A stretch of 64,000 nt of DNA from Gorsachius magnificus. Taxonomy: Eukaryota > Chordata > Aves > Pelecaniformes > Ardeidae. Both the position numbers and the translations under genes were made by a program. Each line of letters starts with the position of its first letter. Within the stretch, counting starts at the first letter, position 1. The DNA is taken from NCBI GenBank assembly GCA_034008185.1, contig CM067082.1, positions 11,268,984 to 11,332,983 of the forward strand. The letters are read 5' to 3'. The notes beneath the pieces are model-generated. The model was not told the origin of the DNA and made no database searches. It was given only the letters and a program-made list of their open reading frames with translations. This document shows, piece after piece, positions 36,401 to 50,800 of this stretch.

Positions 36401-37574
36401 TTAATTACTGTGCAAGCCTCTTTCGGCAAGCCTGGAGTCAGAACACCATGCTGAGGGAGCATTCAAACAGAAACGATACACTCAGGGTAATAAAATGCCC
36501 ATTGTTTCTATGTCCTATAATAAAGCCAGGAAACCACAGATGAGATCAGGACCATATTTTGCAGGGCAATGCACATACAAGCAGGATGAGACAGACCTTC
36601 TTCAGCTCACAGACCAAGGGAGAGAGAGGGAGAAGAGAGAGGCTGAGAAGAAAAGGGACGTCTCTACATCACCCAGTTTGGTGAGAGTTGCAGGAGCTGA
36701 GTCCAACTCTGCCTTCTCAGAGCCCCACCAAGGAGGCAGTATGAACTGCAGCTCAGATGGACACTTGAGGTTGCTGTTATAAACATAAGACCTTCCAAGG
36801 GAACCTTCTTTTCTGACTTGCAACCTAGGGGTGTCAGAAAAGGTTTGCTCCCTCACATGAGCAGATGCACCACTTGGTGTGTGGTTTTGCATTGTACCAA
36901 CCAGTATGGGGCTGCACCTAGTGCCTTGTACAGTGACTGGAAATTGTCTACTAAGTGTTTGTCAAGCAGCTGGGAAACACTGATTGCTGATGTAAAAATG
37001 CAGTTCAAATAATTAATTAATGAGAGCATCCTTGAGTTTTTCTTCCATTTCCCATTGGTGTGGTGTTGATGGTGTGAGTTAAACTGAACATTAAAATATT
37101 CACATAAATTCTGCACTACTCCCAAACTTTTACTGGCATCACCAACACCAAGGCAGGCTGCTAATACTTGGGCTTCACAACAGACCTGTGCAGTTGTCTA
37201 GCTTGTTTTGCTATCAACTAAGAAGTGGCAATTGTATTAATACCAATTCGTTTTGGCATAATCCGAAGCACAGGCTCCCAGTGGCCTGGAGATGTGCTTC
37301 AGCACGTGGGCTTGTGTTAGAGTGGCCAAGGCACATCAGGCATGTCTGTGCGTTCAGTATCATCTCTGAAGGCCACGTGGCCACCTTTGAAGTGTTCCTT
37401 TCCGCTGCATCTTGAGAGAGTCTTTGGCTGGTTTTGTGCTCCTAGGGGATTGGAGTATGGGACAAGACATCTCATCTTTGCTGTCAAAGCAGAGCATAAT
37501 AGCTGTGCAGTTCGGCATCGTCAAATTTATACTTCTATTTAATCTGTTCCAGTAACCCAGCTCTGAGTTTCTGC

Positions 37575-37579
<5 letters not shown>

Positions 37580-37605
<26 letters not shown>
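37580..37605. repeat. Uninterrupted 26-T homopolymer
   Basis: Twenty-six consecutive T residues are followed by GCTACCCAAAAG. Read on the minus strand this is a poly-A that could mark the 3' end of a retrocopy lying at 37,606 onwards, but I recognise no gene there and no target duplication. Confidence 0.85.
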
Positions 37606-40600
37606 GCTACCCAAAAGAAACTAACCTACAACACTAGGGAGCAAAATGTCTTATCAACAGAACATGGTGGTAGTGACACAGCGGTTTAATTCAGGAGGAT
37701 ATATCTACATCCCTTTTATTCCCTTAGGGACTATGTTATATGCTTGCTAATGTGAAAGACCCATAAATGGTCCATAGAACCATGTTAAAAATTATTTCCA
37801 GTACAACTTTACAGTAAAAGTTTGATTATGCAGTTACATGATGATCTTTAAAAGAGAGGTAAGAGGGGGATATTGGTTCATTTCTCTTACAGGTCAGGAC
37901 ACTACCACCAGAGGTCATAAAGCAGTTTATAGGTTGTGAGATTCATGCTCCAGAGGAAGGAGCATGCCTGAAAAGAAAATTAAAATAATAATGCAAACTG
38001 AGTTACAGCAGTTTTTTATCTGTGCATGTTACATCAGTGCAAATCTGTGCAAAAAACACAAGCTCATCTTGAACCCTTTAGGCATTTCTAAATATTCTTG
38101 ATTAGTATATAATAATTGAAAAATAAAAATCTTTTAAAAGTAGGAAAACCATATTTTTTTGGCATAGTAAAAATTAAAACTAGTATTTATTGAACGTAAA
38201 GTATATTTTACCACATCTAACCTTAGCTATGACTACAAATTCTCATCATTCCTTCACCAGTAATTTCAAATGTTAGCCCAAGGCAAAACCTTTTTGGCAT
38301 TCTCCTATTAACCATCCCAGGATACGTGAGTTTTAGTACTTTGGTCCTTTTACGTGCCTTTCCTTGAGGTGAAATTCTTAGCTATGAAGGGGCTGTGGCA
38401 CTTCACCCCTTCTTTCCAATGTCCTTCATGCAATCCCAACTGGTAACCAAGCGCAGCAAATGTTTATGCATACAGCTGAAACAAATCAGCACTGATGCCA
38501 CCACTGAGAACTGAGTGACCTTTGGCAGAGGAGCCCTGCTTCCAAGGTCCGGCAGGCAATGAGGATTAATTTTATGATCTGGACAGAGTCCTGAATTCCA
38601 AGCATAGAAATTGGATGTTTGTAATAAGCTATTTACAGTTGCAGTTCTATTATTTTTATTGGTCCTCAAGGACTCACAAACAATGCCGCACATTTTGGTC
38701 ACCATCTCCTAACTCATTGTGTATTCACTGTCTCCATAAATAGATGTTGCTTTTTGGACAGCATCCTCCATATCTCTCCTTCAAAGGAAGGAGCCATTGG
38801 GCAAGGGATTGCAAAGGCTGAGGGTAAAAGAAGAGACAGAGTTTTCTCAGCTCCCACATGGAGTGGCTATAACTGTGTCACCAGAAGAAAAGGAAAAGTT
38901 GGGAACTACAGGAACAACCACAGCATTTTTAGTCACGCATAGTTGCAGAATGTCCAAAAGAAGAAAGTTCTATCGGAATTTAGAGGACAAAACATCCTGA
39001 TCAAATCTTTTCATGCTGTTGCAATCAAAGCCTTTCCTCACTGCTCTCTGGTATTCAAATACCACAGATATGCTATTCAGCACATTTTATCTTAGTATGC
39101 AGGCTTTATCCAATGTATAAGGTCCAGGCAAATCTCTATGGGCAACTCATTCTAGATATATAAGGTATGTTGGTGTATGAGATATGAGTCGTTTTCCTGC
39201 ATGCCCAGCCTAAAGGCCTGCAGCAACACAAGCTATTCAGGAGTCATGGCTGAAGTTGACATTATAAACCTTAACTCCGCCAGGCACCATTTTCCTATCA
39301 TTCATTTTTTCTTCCTCCACAAACCTGTAGAATATTGCAAATGCTCACTACAGATTTATCAAGTGTGAAGCTGGGAAGCTTCATATACCAGGAATGCCTC
39401 AGCTCCACTGCATTTCAAGCAGCAAATTTGGTCCATATTCTGCTCTTTGAAACACTTTTCATGAACCAGCTTCACAAAATGACTGATAGATATGTCTTAT
39501 TGCAATAATTTTAACTAAAAGTTAAAGCAAAAATGGACACGGACTACAGAAAGCACTTGCAGAGAAATCACAGATTAAATTACAAAGTGAATTAAAAAGA
39601 TTATTTTTTTCATATTTCCCAATGAAATAACTGGGGACACAAAGCAAGAACTGGGAGGGGGAGAGGAGTTATTACACGCTCCACTCCAAACTTGTGCCAT
39701 CGTTACACTGATGGTCTCAGTATAATATCTTCTCCAAAAATTACAGGAGTGAAAGAAACCTGATGGGAAGAGGCAAGACCTCATTCAGTAATGTTTGAGG
39801 GGAGCAGACATATAATCCCATAGTCAATTATTAACCGAGGTCAATATTTATGGCACAGGGAACCATTTTAAGTGTACATTATTTATGTAGAGACTTGTAA
39901 TGAGCACTTCATGCTCGAACAGAGAATGATATGCTGGGATAATTTTAATAAGAAAGCTGCCTGTCATAGGAAACAGGATGTATCTCCTCGGAAATGGTCT
40001 ATGTGTCTGTCTGTCTCTCACTCTTGCTCCGATTGAATCAGTCAATATTTTCCACCATTATAATTCATGATCAGAAATATCCTTCAGCTGGAAGTTGGCA
40101 AGAATGGAATGAGATGTTTTGGACTTTGGTTTTGAAGCTCCTATTTATGCAAACTGAATCCAGACTGTGGATTTTTCTTGGAAAATGGTAATGTAACCTA
40201 AATTATGTGAGGAACTCCAGCTATCCATTCCACATATCCATATAGACAGAGGCCACTGCTGGGAGCATTTTCATTCCTCTACTTGATGTTGCTTCTGAAT
40301 CACACTTCTATTTGCCTCATGAATCCTTCCTCCTCCCGGAGTATGTATCAAGGATAAGGATGTGATAAAGACCCTTGAACTAGGAAATGACAGCTTTGCT
40401 GTGACGACTGCTGAAAAAACAAGTGGCTGCGTTATACGACTGTAACATACGAGCCTTTGCATTCGGGATTTGGTTTGTATTCCATTCATTCACGCAGCAT
40501 CAGTCATTCACTCAGAGCCTGCTCTTTATGCCATTGCTCTCACACACGCAGAAGAGTATCACAGTACGCTGAGTCAGGTTTTAAAGGAATTTAGGCACAT

Positions 40601-43600
40601 AAAGATGCTGAATGGCTTCTAATAGGATTTCCAAATATGCCTAAGCACACAACTTCTGAAAGGCACCTCTGAAACCCCCATAAAGCCACTATGTGCACCT
40701 TAAGGTGCTTGAAAATCCTATAACTGAAAGCAAGTAAATTTCTTGCACTCCTGATTTTCAACAGGGGCTGGAGAGCTCTAAGTGTTCTGGACTCTTCAGT
40801 TGTTGTGTTCCTTTGAAAATCCCAGCCTAAGACCTTATCCAGTGCCAGCAACATCAAAGAAAGGGAGCTCTGCAAAGTGGTTTAGAAGTTGGTACTAACA
40901 AGCACTCTAAATCAATCCAAAACATGTCTCATGCTGGGTGACGTCTGCTATTGATCAAAGGGACAGGACAAGTCAAGTCAAGGAAACATGATTGGGAAAA
41001 TAATAAAACAGCACCAATGGATGTTTCAAGGTTTTTCTTAGCTTGAATGGCTACATGAAAGTGCACTGCTGGCTAAGAGGTGGTCATCTGTGGGGCAATA
41101 AGGAGACAGCGTACATTAGAGGAACAGTAGAAATTAATTTCCCTCCTCACAAACCTCTGTTCAATCTGCAGTTTATTTATGTTCTTCTTAACATTAAGAC
41201 TATACCCAACTAATTCCTTTCTGGTAGATGACACATTGCTTAAATAGCACAGGAGATAGGTACTTTTTAAGGACCTGGAAAAGCAGTTGGTCTCTCTGCG
41301 CAAAGGCTATACAAAGGTCCATGAGCTCACAGACCTGCTGATGGAGTTAGATGGGATTATAGCCTGAAAAAGGTAGAGAAACTGGGGGACCTGTTTCCTG
41401 GATAGGGCTCTTCTCAAAAAGAGACATCTACAGGGACATCCGTCTTACCCAGAGGAAGCTTTTTCACCAGAAGGTGAAAGCACCTTCTGTCCCAAAGGAA
41501 GGTAGACTGTTGCTGTTGCTTGCTGGATAGAGTTGTGTTGTTTCTTCTTTTTTCTGTTGGAACTAGAAATCTGGTTAAGCAACTTCTTACTGGCATGATT
41601 TCTGAAGGCCACCCACACGTCCCTGTAACTTAAATCTCTGTTACTTAACATAGAGGTAACACATCTCCCCAGGGAAGAGGAGGAAGGGATTATGTTGCAG
41701 AGTTACAAACATCTGCAGGGAAGGAAGCACATGAAGCATGTATGCTTTACAGAAGGAGCTCAGGAGAGGGGGAGAGAAAAGCTCTTTTTTGCCTGGAAGG
41801 AAGGATGATCGTGCTCCAGGGGCAGGTGAGAAAGGGGATGTGAGGTCATGAATGAGAAAGGTGAGGTGAGCTAGGGCTGAATGTCACCTGATATGAACTG
41901 GCAAAGGAAGGGAGGGAGCCCCGTGATGGTATGGCTGTTTCCTCACAAAGTGACCTGACTGCAGACTGTCCAGGGGATAAGACCTCTTGTAAATGGGCTT
42001 TGGGCTGAACAACATCATCGTGCATCAAAAACTACACAGAGAGACACTGAGAGTTAGGACAAACCAGCAGCCCCCCCTGCCTCACCTCAGTGTCTTCTCC
42101 TTGGAAGGGGCTTGCAGCAGAACAGATCAGCTTGCACTCTTGCCTTTTTATTTTTTGTAACATAAAGTAGTAAATGAATTAAAAAATAGCAACCTTAAAG
42201 CGGATGCAAGCTACCCCATTGTAGCTGTAAGAAAAACTGCACTGTTCCAGCTGGGCTGCTGCGGAATAACTCAAGACAGCTGGAGACATGGTTAAAGAAA
42301 CATAGTCCTCCACAGTTGGGACTCCTAATGAAAAAATGCCGTGTGACGATCTCACAGAATTGCTACTGCAGAGGAGAGAAACCCTGGAGACAGGGGAAAG
42401 ATAGTCTTTGGGAGGTGCAAAATTCTCACAGTTCACCAGAGAAAGTAGTTGTGTGTGCAAGAGAGCTGGTGCAGCCCAGCTTCCTACGGATTTGTGCCTG
42501 TGTTGAGATTCATGGTTCTCTGATCTGAAACAGATGCCAAGTGAAGCTTTTATCAAAGCCAGGGAATTAAAAATCTCTCTCTCCCAGAAGGATTCTCTTC
42601 CGAGTCTTTTCCCCAGTGAAGGGATTAGTAGTCTTCATCTCTCTCCTACCTGCCTGCCTGAGACTTGCGGGAATTTGCTACTGCTTTGTGTGACTGAAAT
42701 GAAAAGAGCCAGTGGGTTAAAAATGCATCAGATGGAGGGAGAATACACACAGAGACAGAGCGTGATCCACTTCTTTAGGAAAACAGGCTGAAAATATAGC
42801 TGGTGGGGAACATGCCAACTATGCAACGTATAACTTCTTTAGCCCCTGAAGCATCTTCCTGGTCTGGAAGTTTTTTTGTTATATAAGGAGTGGAGAGGAA
42901 TGACAGAACGGTGCAGTAAAGGCACTGAGGGCTTAAAGCTGGCAAAACCGAACCCGTTATTTTCAGCTACTCTAAAGAGCTCTGGATAAGAGCAATCCTG
43001 CAAGCAGCCTGCCTGGCCTATGTAACAGGAGTTTCACTGGCTTGCATCAGCCAGCCACCGGCTCTTCTTATGCTAACCAGGCCAGCATTATTGTATTACA
43101 TTTAATGGAGCTCCTTATGTCATTCCAGCCTTACTTCTGTTTTCTGATCCATGTGCTTTCCCTCCCTCCCATCACCTCTCCCTCATCTCAGCTAGGGCAT
43201 GCATACGTACGTAGTCCTCTTCCCCCTGTACCAGACACCACTGCAGTGCAGTGCTTATGATTACAAATCATCTCATTAAAGCCAGACAGCCACTCAGCTG
43301 GATGCAAATTACTGACCTCCTCAATTTATGAATGTCAGACTTTTCAGGGTGGGAAGGGAGGGGGAAGCAAGGTGGAAAGCGTTCCATTAAATGGTATCCA
43401 TCAAACCTATCACATTTATAAGCTAATAAAAAGGCTAAAATGAAGTTCATTGGGACTGGCTGGATCTAGTTGTACCAGCTGATTCTATGAAATATTAATA
43501 GAAACAAGACATGTCTCTGTGTTAGAGTCTGTTATGTGAAAGGATGATACTGTTATTGATAAGTTACTGCCCTGTCCATTCTTCTGAGTGGCACCTTCAA

Positions 43601-46600
43601 TTTCCCTTCTGGCACTGTTAATCCTCCTATGTACATGACAAGACAAGGCTAAAACACAGGAGATCCTATTACTGAAGAGTAAAGACCCAGATTTTACAGG
43701 GGATCAAAAAGATAGCCTCAACTTGCAGGTGATACCTGCTATTTTGACCCTTTTCTATCATCTATGAACTTTGATGTCTTCCTGTGATTTAAACACATAG
43801 CTTTGGCTTGAACTGGAAGAGGGAGATGTGTCAGGAAAGGTCTTGAACCTGAACCCTGAGTCCGGGGGAGAAAAAACCCCACGTGAACTGTGTTGAAGAG
43901 TTCAGACCGCAAAAACACTGCTTAGCAGCAGGGCAGAAGAGATTGTCTCAGACAGTCTGGATGATGAAGGCTTTCCCATTGTGGTGGCTGCTCAGTTCAG
44001 CAAGTTCTTATGCTTATTTTGAATTAGGAATAAATGCATGCTAAAAAATCTGCTGTTTGCTGGGCTATCTAGGCAACCTTGACATTCATATATCAAGGCG
44101 ATTAGCACAGCAGATCCAGACAGATAGGAAACCAACAGAAAAGCCAAACAATAAACAGGCCTGCACTAATCTCAAAGATCTGCAGATGGTCCTTTCGGGT
44201 TGCATGAACACTGTACCATTAGAGGGAAGGAAAGTGTACCAAATGACGTCTGTCCTATGGCTGAGCAGAGCATTTCCATCCATGTTAATATCAATGAAGA
44301 ATTTCCCACAAATGCTGAGAAACGTTCTCATCTAGCCTGGGCCAATCAGCTGGGCTGCCAGATGCCTCTGCGATTACTGGGAAGTGCAGCCCGTAAAAGA
44401 GAATGAAAACAACTGACGGAGGAGATCTCTTTGAGATGCTGAGAGCAGAAGTTTCACAAAGACAGAAAGACACATCATAAATTTTTTGTTCTTCTACCTG
44501 TCTCTCCTCCCAAGATAATGGTCAGTCACAAGCTTTTAGAAACAGAACAAATGCACTGAAACATATCCCAAGGCAGATGCAATGATAAATTAGCTGGCGG
44601 GTGGAAGACTACCTACTGTGCGGAGAACAGGTTGTCAAACATATTCATTTATGGCTGTGAGAGTGATCAGTCGGATTCTGAGCAGTTAGTGGAAATAATT
44701 GTATCACATAGAAACAGCATGCTACTTACAAAGGACAGATACGCTGTTGACTAGACAACAGAAGCACAACTTGTCACTCAGCAAACATATACACAATAAA
44801 TGTGAAGCTTAAAATCAAATCCTTTAAATTTTCCCAAAAGAGTTTGGTTCAGAGCAGAGCTCAAGCATAAGCAATGTCAGTCAAAAAGGTAACAGCAGCA
44901 ATGAAAGGTTGGCGAGCAGTTTATAGCAATATATTTATATTTTTGTCTCACCCAGAGGGGACAAGGGCCAAATGAGTCTTCAAAAAACAGTAGCTATTGC
45001 ACACACAGACATCTATTTGCCAAGTGTCATGCTGCATAACTGCTTACAGCCAAAAAATATCCACTACTACAGTGAACAGATGTAAGCAAGAATAACGGGA
45101 AAGGAGTACTGCTTAAGAGAAGCTGTGCAGTGATATTCAAAATGATTCAAAATACAGTAATACAGGCAGGGAATCTCTCCGGGCAACAGTAAACCAACTG
45201 TATCTTCACAAAACATTTATATTAGTCCCACTTTTTATTAGAACTGCTGACATTTTAAACCGTCTTTCAGGAGCAGTTTGATGGAGTTGGTACCCCTGCA
45301 AAGATGAACACAAGTTTATCAGGAAATAAGTACCCCTTGAGCTGGATGAAGAGTAGACAGCAGTTAACATGGCAATCATCGGCACTGTCGTAGCACTGCA
45401 GGGATTTTGGCCTGGCTTGGTGTGCTGGCCGCAAGGCAAACAGCTGACCGCAACATTTTTTCTGTCAGAAGACAACTAGAGTTGTTAAAGGTGATGGGGG
45501 AATACTTTAGCGAAATACTTTTCCTCCACTGATCAGCACCTTCTCCTGCTTCGAAGAGATGAACTACAGCAGAAAAGAAATGGATAGAGCACACAAGTCT
45601 ACAACAGGCACAAGGGCTCATGATCTTCACCTGTGCTCCACAGCAGAAATCTGCCCCAGGGCAGCAGACCTCCAAAGTGCCATGGGCAGGGCTTTGTGCC
45701 AAATGTCGATGTGCAGGACTGATGTCCCAGTTTGAGAAAAAGCTGTAAAAGGATAGGGAAATATAGTGCTGGTGGATCATAAATATTCTGGTGTTTGGTA
45801 CCGATGGGCCACCTGACTGATTTTTTGGAGAAGAGAGAGGATCTATTTTTCCAGGCTAAGCACAGGAAGCCTACAACCCATTTTGGTACTCAAAAGCTCT
45901 TAACTAAGAAAAAAATGTTATGAAGTACCTTGAGAATTAGACATGTCCAACAAAACTTGTGTGAAGAACTCTTAGCTTAAGTCAGCTTCTGCAAGAGCAT
46001 GAATAGTTTCTCTCCTCTTCAGACTTATCAAGCTAACTTCAAGAACAGAAACTTAAGGTAAAAAGGTAATAACCAATAGCCTCTAGTCTAGCAAGTGTTC
46101 TTTCTCTGGTTTTTTGTTCTCCAAGGACAGCCAAAAGGAGTCAGATTCTACCTGAACTACTACCCAGCCCCATCAGCAGATGTATGTGTATGTGTGCTAT
46201 ATCCAGTGAGTGTGTCAAGGAAAATCTATTAAACTGACAGTGACAAATACCCAAGTCTCCCCCTTCCAAGGAGACTACAGTCAGCCTTGCTTGTGCACAC
46301 TTTTTGTCCCAGGAATTCCTGAATCATCTGCTACAGTTGCACAGCTTCATCAAGAGCTCTGGAGGGTAACATAAATCCAGCTTGGTAATTAGTGATAATT
46401 AACATTTCTCCAGTCAGAGGAGTCTCTGGAACCTGGACCACTTACACCCTGAGTGAGTCCTTCAGCCACTGACTACTGTACAAAGTGTGGTGGGGAAAGA
46501 AGGTTGTGAAGTGACAATAAGAACTTGGTCACCATTTCAGAGGAAACAAATAAGACTTGTTGGGTTCTCAGAAAAAACCCTGACTGTAAGCATGTGCCCT

Positions 46601-46760
46601 TGGGGGTAGTGTCTCAGCTCTGGATCTGGAGTGAGGATTATGGAGACCTGCATCTTCCCTGCCCACCCAGGCCCTTGCATTTGTCTCCTGGTTCTCTCTC
46701 AGCTACATACTGAGCTCCCTGCTCAGCACACGACCTGCTTTGAATCCCACTTTAAGCAGA

Positions 46761-46782
46761 TAATCGCCCTGTAATCGCCCTG
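46761..46782. repeat. Perfect 11-bp tandem duplication
   Basis: TAATCGCCCTG occurs twice in direct succession at 46,761-46,771 and 46,772-46,782. This is probably a slippage event and no function is suggested. Confidence 0.85.
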
Positions 46783-48594
46783 TAAGCTGCATCATGAGCC
46801 ACAGTATTTGCTGAACAGTGCTGCACTGGGCAGACAAGATGGTAACTGGACCTAGTCCTTACCAGGCTACTACAAGTAGTCTCTGATGAAGAAGCAAACT
46901 GAGCTATGTCCGACACAGAGCAAGAACTTAAACCACTGGACAATATATATACATATGTGTATGCATGCATATTTTTATGACAGACAAAAAGTAGAAAATC
47001 TGTATTTCCACTTAAGGGTGAGGGATGACAGGTTATTTTCTCTCTTATAAATAATCTTTCTGGTTTAACTCTCCTTCAACAAATTCTGCTAGACATGAGG
47101 GTGCATTCCCTCAAAATGCTGCCCTGAAAAATGATATGCCCCCTGATTGAATAACTTTGCCTAAGGAGAAAACTTTCATAAAATCACATAGTGTTCACTT
47201 TGGGCCAAATATTTTGGTGCTTTATCAGTCATTTACTATTCATTACCAAGGCAATTCTCCCACTAAAGGCAGTGAACTAGAAAAGAACATGGTCTCCATG
47301 AGCATCTAGACTATATTTAGCCAAGGACAGTCAAAATAAAGGAGGGGAAAACTACACTTTTTTCAAACGCTTGGAACAAACATAATCCTAGAAAAGCTGA
47401 GATAGATGCACTTATGTGGATACTGATCCACCAGGCTTACCCAGACTGTATTGATCGCCAGCATTTTGAGCCAGCAGAGAAAGGCATTGATCTGCTGAAA
47501 AGTGGCTGGAGCCACTGTATCACGCTGAATATCTGCACATGGGATCGTAGTCTAATTTGGGCCAGAGCCCAGCTCCGGTTTGCTTCCAAGTGCATTTCAT
47601 CCAAGAAGAGCTTATACAAATATTCACCTGGTAGGGTAGTCTATTTTTGTCTATGCCTTTGCTTAGCTGTACAGAATGTGCTTGGCTGATGCAAAACTTT
47701 GAAAACTCTGCCCAGGGTAAAGAAAGTAATGTTCCTGCAGAAGACTTTTCCCTTTCTCCCTTTGTTTTCTCTACCCTCTCCAATTTTTATTTGGGCTGTG
47801 CTCATCCCCCTTCTTTCTCCTCAATGAGTTAACGTTTCTCTGAATTTGTTTGTACTTTGGTATCAGATGCTGACTCTCTCTCCTTCCTATCATCAGCTGG
47901 CTCTGTCCATGATGCCAAGAGACACAGTGGGTGACGGCAGAGCAGTTGCTGCCAGTTGCATCAGAAAAGGCTCGTGACACCTGCTGCTCAGCAGTGAAAA
48001 AGGGGAGTGAGCTCACACCGATGGTGACTCAGCAACGCAGCGTCGCTGTTTGTTACAAAAGAGGCAGCATGCTTTTATCAGTCCAGCGGCATACTCCCCT
48101 ACAGCCTTTTACTGTAAGAGGATTTAAAGAATCTTTACATGAGCCAAATGGCAGGAGCAGCATCAGCTTATGTAGACTCAGGGTATTTCTGTCTGCACAC
48201 GTTTTTATTACCTTATGCTTGATGAGTCTTGCAGTTTCTCTTCCAGATGAGGTAGAGTCTGAAAGAGCCTGAAACGGCTGATTCATTATTCATCTTCCCA
48301 GTTAAGCAATACCCAGAACAGGTAGGAAGGAGGAGGCTACCAAAGGCCAGCTACACCTTCCCACTCCAAATGGCACTTTGTTATCCAGTTGCTTGAGATT
48401 TACAGACAACACCGGCAGGAGTTAATTTCCTTTACAGTTCTGCTGATCTTGATACAACAAAATGAAGATATTATCTCCAAGATTGCTCCATGTAAAGCAT
48501 ATACACTTCTGCACTTCACAAAGTTTGCACGAATTAAAATGATATGAGCTGATATTGTCCTTTACCCTATCTAGACCCTTATATTATATATATT

Positions 48595-49306
48595 CAGCCC
48601 TGAAGAGAAGAACTTGGGGATATTGGTGAATGAAAAGTTGCACATGAGCCATCAATGTGTACTTACAGCCCAGAAAGCAAATTTTATCCTGGGCTTCATA
48701 AAAAGCAGCGTGGCCAGTGGGTTGAGGAAGGTGATTCTCTCCCTCTGCTGTGCTCTCATGAGACCCCACCTGGAGCACTGCGTCCAACTCAGGGGTCTCC
48801 TGTACGAGGCACACATGGACCTGTGAGAGGGAGTCTAGAGGAGGGCCATGAAAATGATCAGAGGGCTGGAACACCCCTCCTGTGAAGAAAGGCTGAGAGA
48901 GTTGGGGTTGTTCAGCCTGGAGAAGAGAAGGCTCCGGGGAGACCTTATTGAGGCCTTTCAATATTTAAAGGGGGCTTATGAGAAAGATGGAGAGAGACTT
49001 TTTACCAGGGCTTGTAGAGATAGGACAAGGCGCAATGGTTTTAAACTGAGAGGGTAGATTTAGACTGTATATAAGGAAGACATTTTTTATGATGAGGGTG
49101 GTGAGACAGTGGAACTGGTTGCCCAGAGAAGTTGTGGATGCTCCATCCCTGGAAGTGCTCAAGGTCAGACTGGATGTGGCTTTGAGCAACATGATCTAGT
49201 GAAAGATGCCCCTGCCCATGGCAAGGGGATCAGACTAGATGATGTTTAAATATCCCTTCCAACACAAACCATTCTATGATTCAAGGATTCTATGATTCTA
49301 TGATTA
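48595..49306 (+). mobile_element. CR1 fragment, 5'-truncated, degraded coding 3' part plus tail
   Basis: About 710 bp correspond to the last part of CR1 ORF2, after the reverse-transcriptase core, plus the 3' UTR. Coding remnants are GILVNEKLHMSHQCVLTAQK, RPHLEHCVQL, then, after a frame break and a stop near 48,824, [20 protein letters not shown] and [19 protein letters not shown]. The frame breaks again at GFKLRG followed by a stop. The tail has imperfect octamers at 49,271-49,306. It aligns to about 13,050-13,750 of the better copy but carries several stops and indels, so it is older. Confidence 0.92.
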
Positions 49307-50800
49307 TGTTATCCTTTATATTATCCTTTAACTGAGATCACCAGGGACTGTCCTACCATTGGTGAAACTCTCCAGACTAAAGCATCTATTCTAATCACAG
49401 TGCTTGTTATGCTCACTCCAGCTTTCAGGTATTTCCTTTTCCAGTATTGTAGAGGGGCCTCTCACAGAATGGGGAAGGCCATGGCATGTTGCTTAATGGC
49501 ATGATAGTCGAAGGTTGCCATCTTAACTGGGTACGCTGCTCTCTGTATCCCAACACTGCTGCTTGTCCTTCATAATGAGCCCACCTACCACGTGAGTGTT
49601 GGGTGTCAGCAAATTGGCACATAGAGCAGGACAGAGACTTTAAGCATCTGTCTGAGATCTGGATGCACACTCAAGAAAGCAGGAAGCAGACGTCAATGTT
49701 TCTGAGCTCTTGATGTATAGTGAGAAGAACAGAACTGGCCAATGGACCTGCAAATTGATGAATCAAACATGACCCTGTTATGAAGTCTGGGAAGACATAT
49801 CTGCCTCATACACTGTCTCCAAATCCTGTCTACCTTTGTATGGATGAAGCAGCACTAATTCTGCCACATCTTAGTCTTCACACATAAGAGATGAATGTGA
49901 TTCTCCTACCTTATTCTTTACTATGAGTCATTCCTTTATGTTTCATTGTCCAAATTAGTAAAACAAGGATGAATTAGAGCTAATTCAAGTCTCAACTTCT
50001 GCAGCTATAAACTAGTGCTATAGGTTAATAATAGCTGATCTCTTAGAAAAGCCCAGCTTCTAGGATGCCCACACCCTTACACATTAACCAGACAAAACCG
50101 GAATGACAAGTCAAGACAAAAAATTTCCTAGCCTCCTCATGTCTCCATGACTAATGTTACTGCTGTCGTGGAAAGATCAGGGGGAAAGTGATTAAAAAAT
50201 ATAAATGATATTTATGCCTTTCAGCCATGTCTTGTTTGTTTTCTCTTTATCGTGCATTGTATTAATGAGGAGGATAATCGTTATTTAATATCCTCCTCCA
50301 AAAAAGGCACTCAACCAAGGCATATGAGGGCTTGAAATAATTAGGACAATATAATTGGGTACATTATAGAGGGCATGAAATTAACTGTAGTTAAATTAAC
50401 TCTTCTTTCTCAAATGAACATAAAGGAGAAATCACCGAGAACACATCTTTCTCATAGTAATTGGAAGCAGAGAAATGCAGTATTTTATCTGCCTGAGTAT
50501 TAATTCTGAACCACAGTTGTGCTTGTACATTTTTCCATTGTACACCACCTATAATTGTGGTCAGCCCTTGTTTCAGTCTGCTGGAGTCTCTCCTATCTTT
50601 AAGCAGCACTGAAAGCAGAGGTCACTACTTGGTGCTATAATCTCACCTAGGTCGACAACTGGATAGGAGACTTCCAAGAACATTTAAATATGTCATTGAT
50701 TCATTAGACCAGGACTGGATCGATGTTCCTGTTTCATGAGAGGGAATGTTAGCAACCTTTTTTCACAGTAGAAACACTGATCTTTGATCTGTTTATTCAC
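49307..50800. other. Noncoding unique sequence
   Basis: No gene is recognised. It contains a 10-bp perfect inverted repeat at 50,267-50,298 in AT-rich surroundings. Open frames are short and unremarkable. Confidence 0.65.
50267..50298. repeat. 10-bp inverted repeat, possible hairpin
   Basis: GAGGAGGATA (50,267-50,276) is the exact reverse complement of TATCCTCCTC (50,289-50,298), with a 12-bp AT-rich spacer. The GC-containing arms against an AT-rich background make it stand out from random AT palindromes. Confidence 0.7.

Larger units (their letters stand above)
33490..48594. other. Noncoding unique sequence, about 15 kb
   Basis: No gene or recognisable mobile element is seen. The longest open frame is 169 codons on the plus strand (35,875-36,384), starting at TTG, with no recognisable domain and no compositional support. 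A 26-T tract lies at 37,580-37,605 and an 11-bp perfect tandem duplication at 46,761-46,782. Many 60-130 codon frames on both strands overlap one another and look random. I infer intergenic or intronic DNA. Confidence 0.6.

Noticed and set aside
41300..41760. Suspected repeat or retroviral fragment from its slightly higher GC and purine-rich words
   Set aside because: No termini, motifs or coding similarity could be identified.
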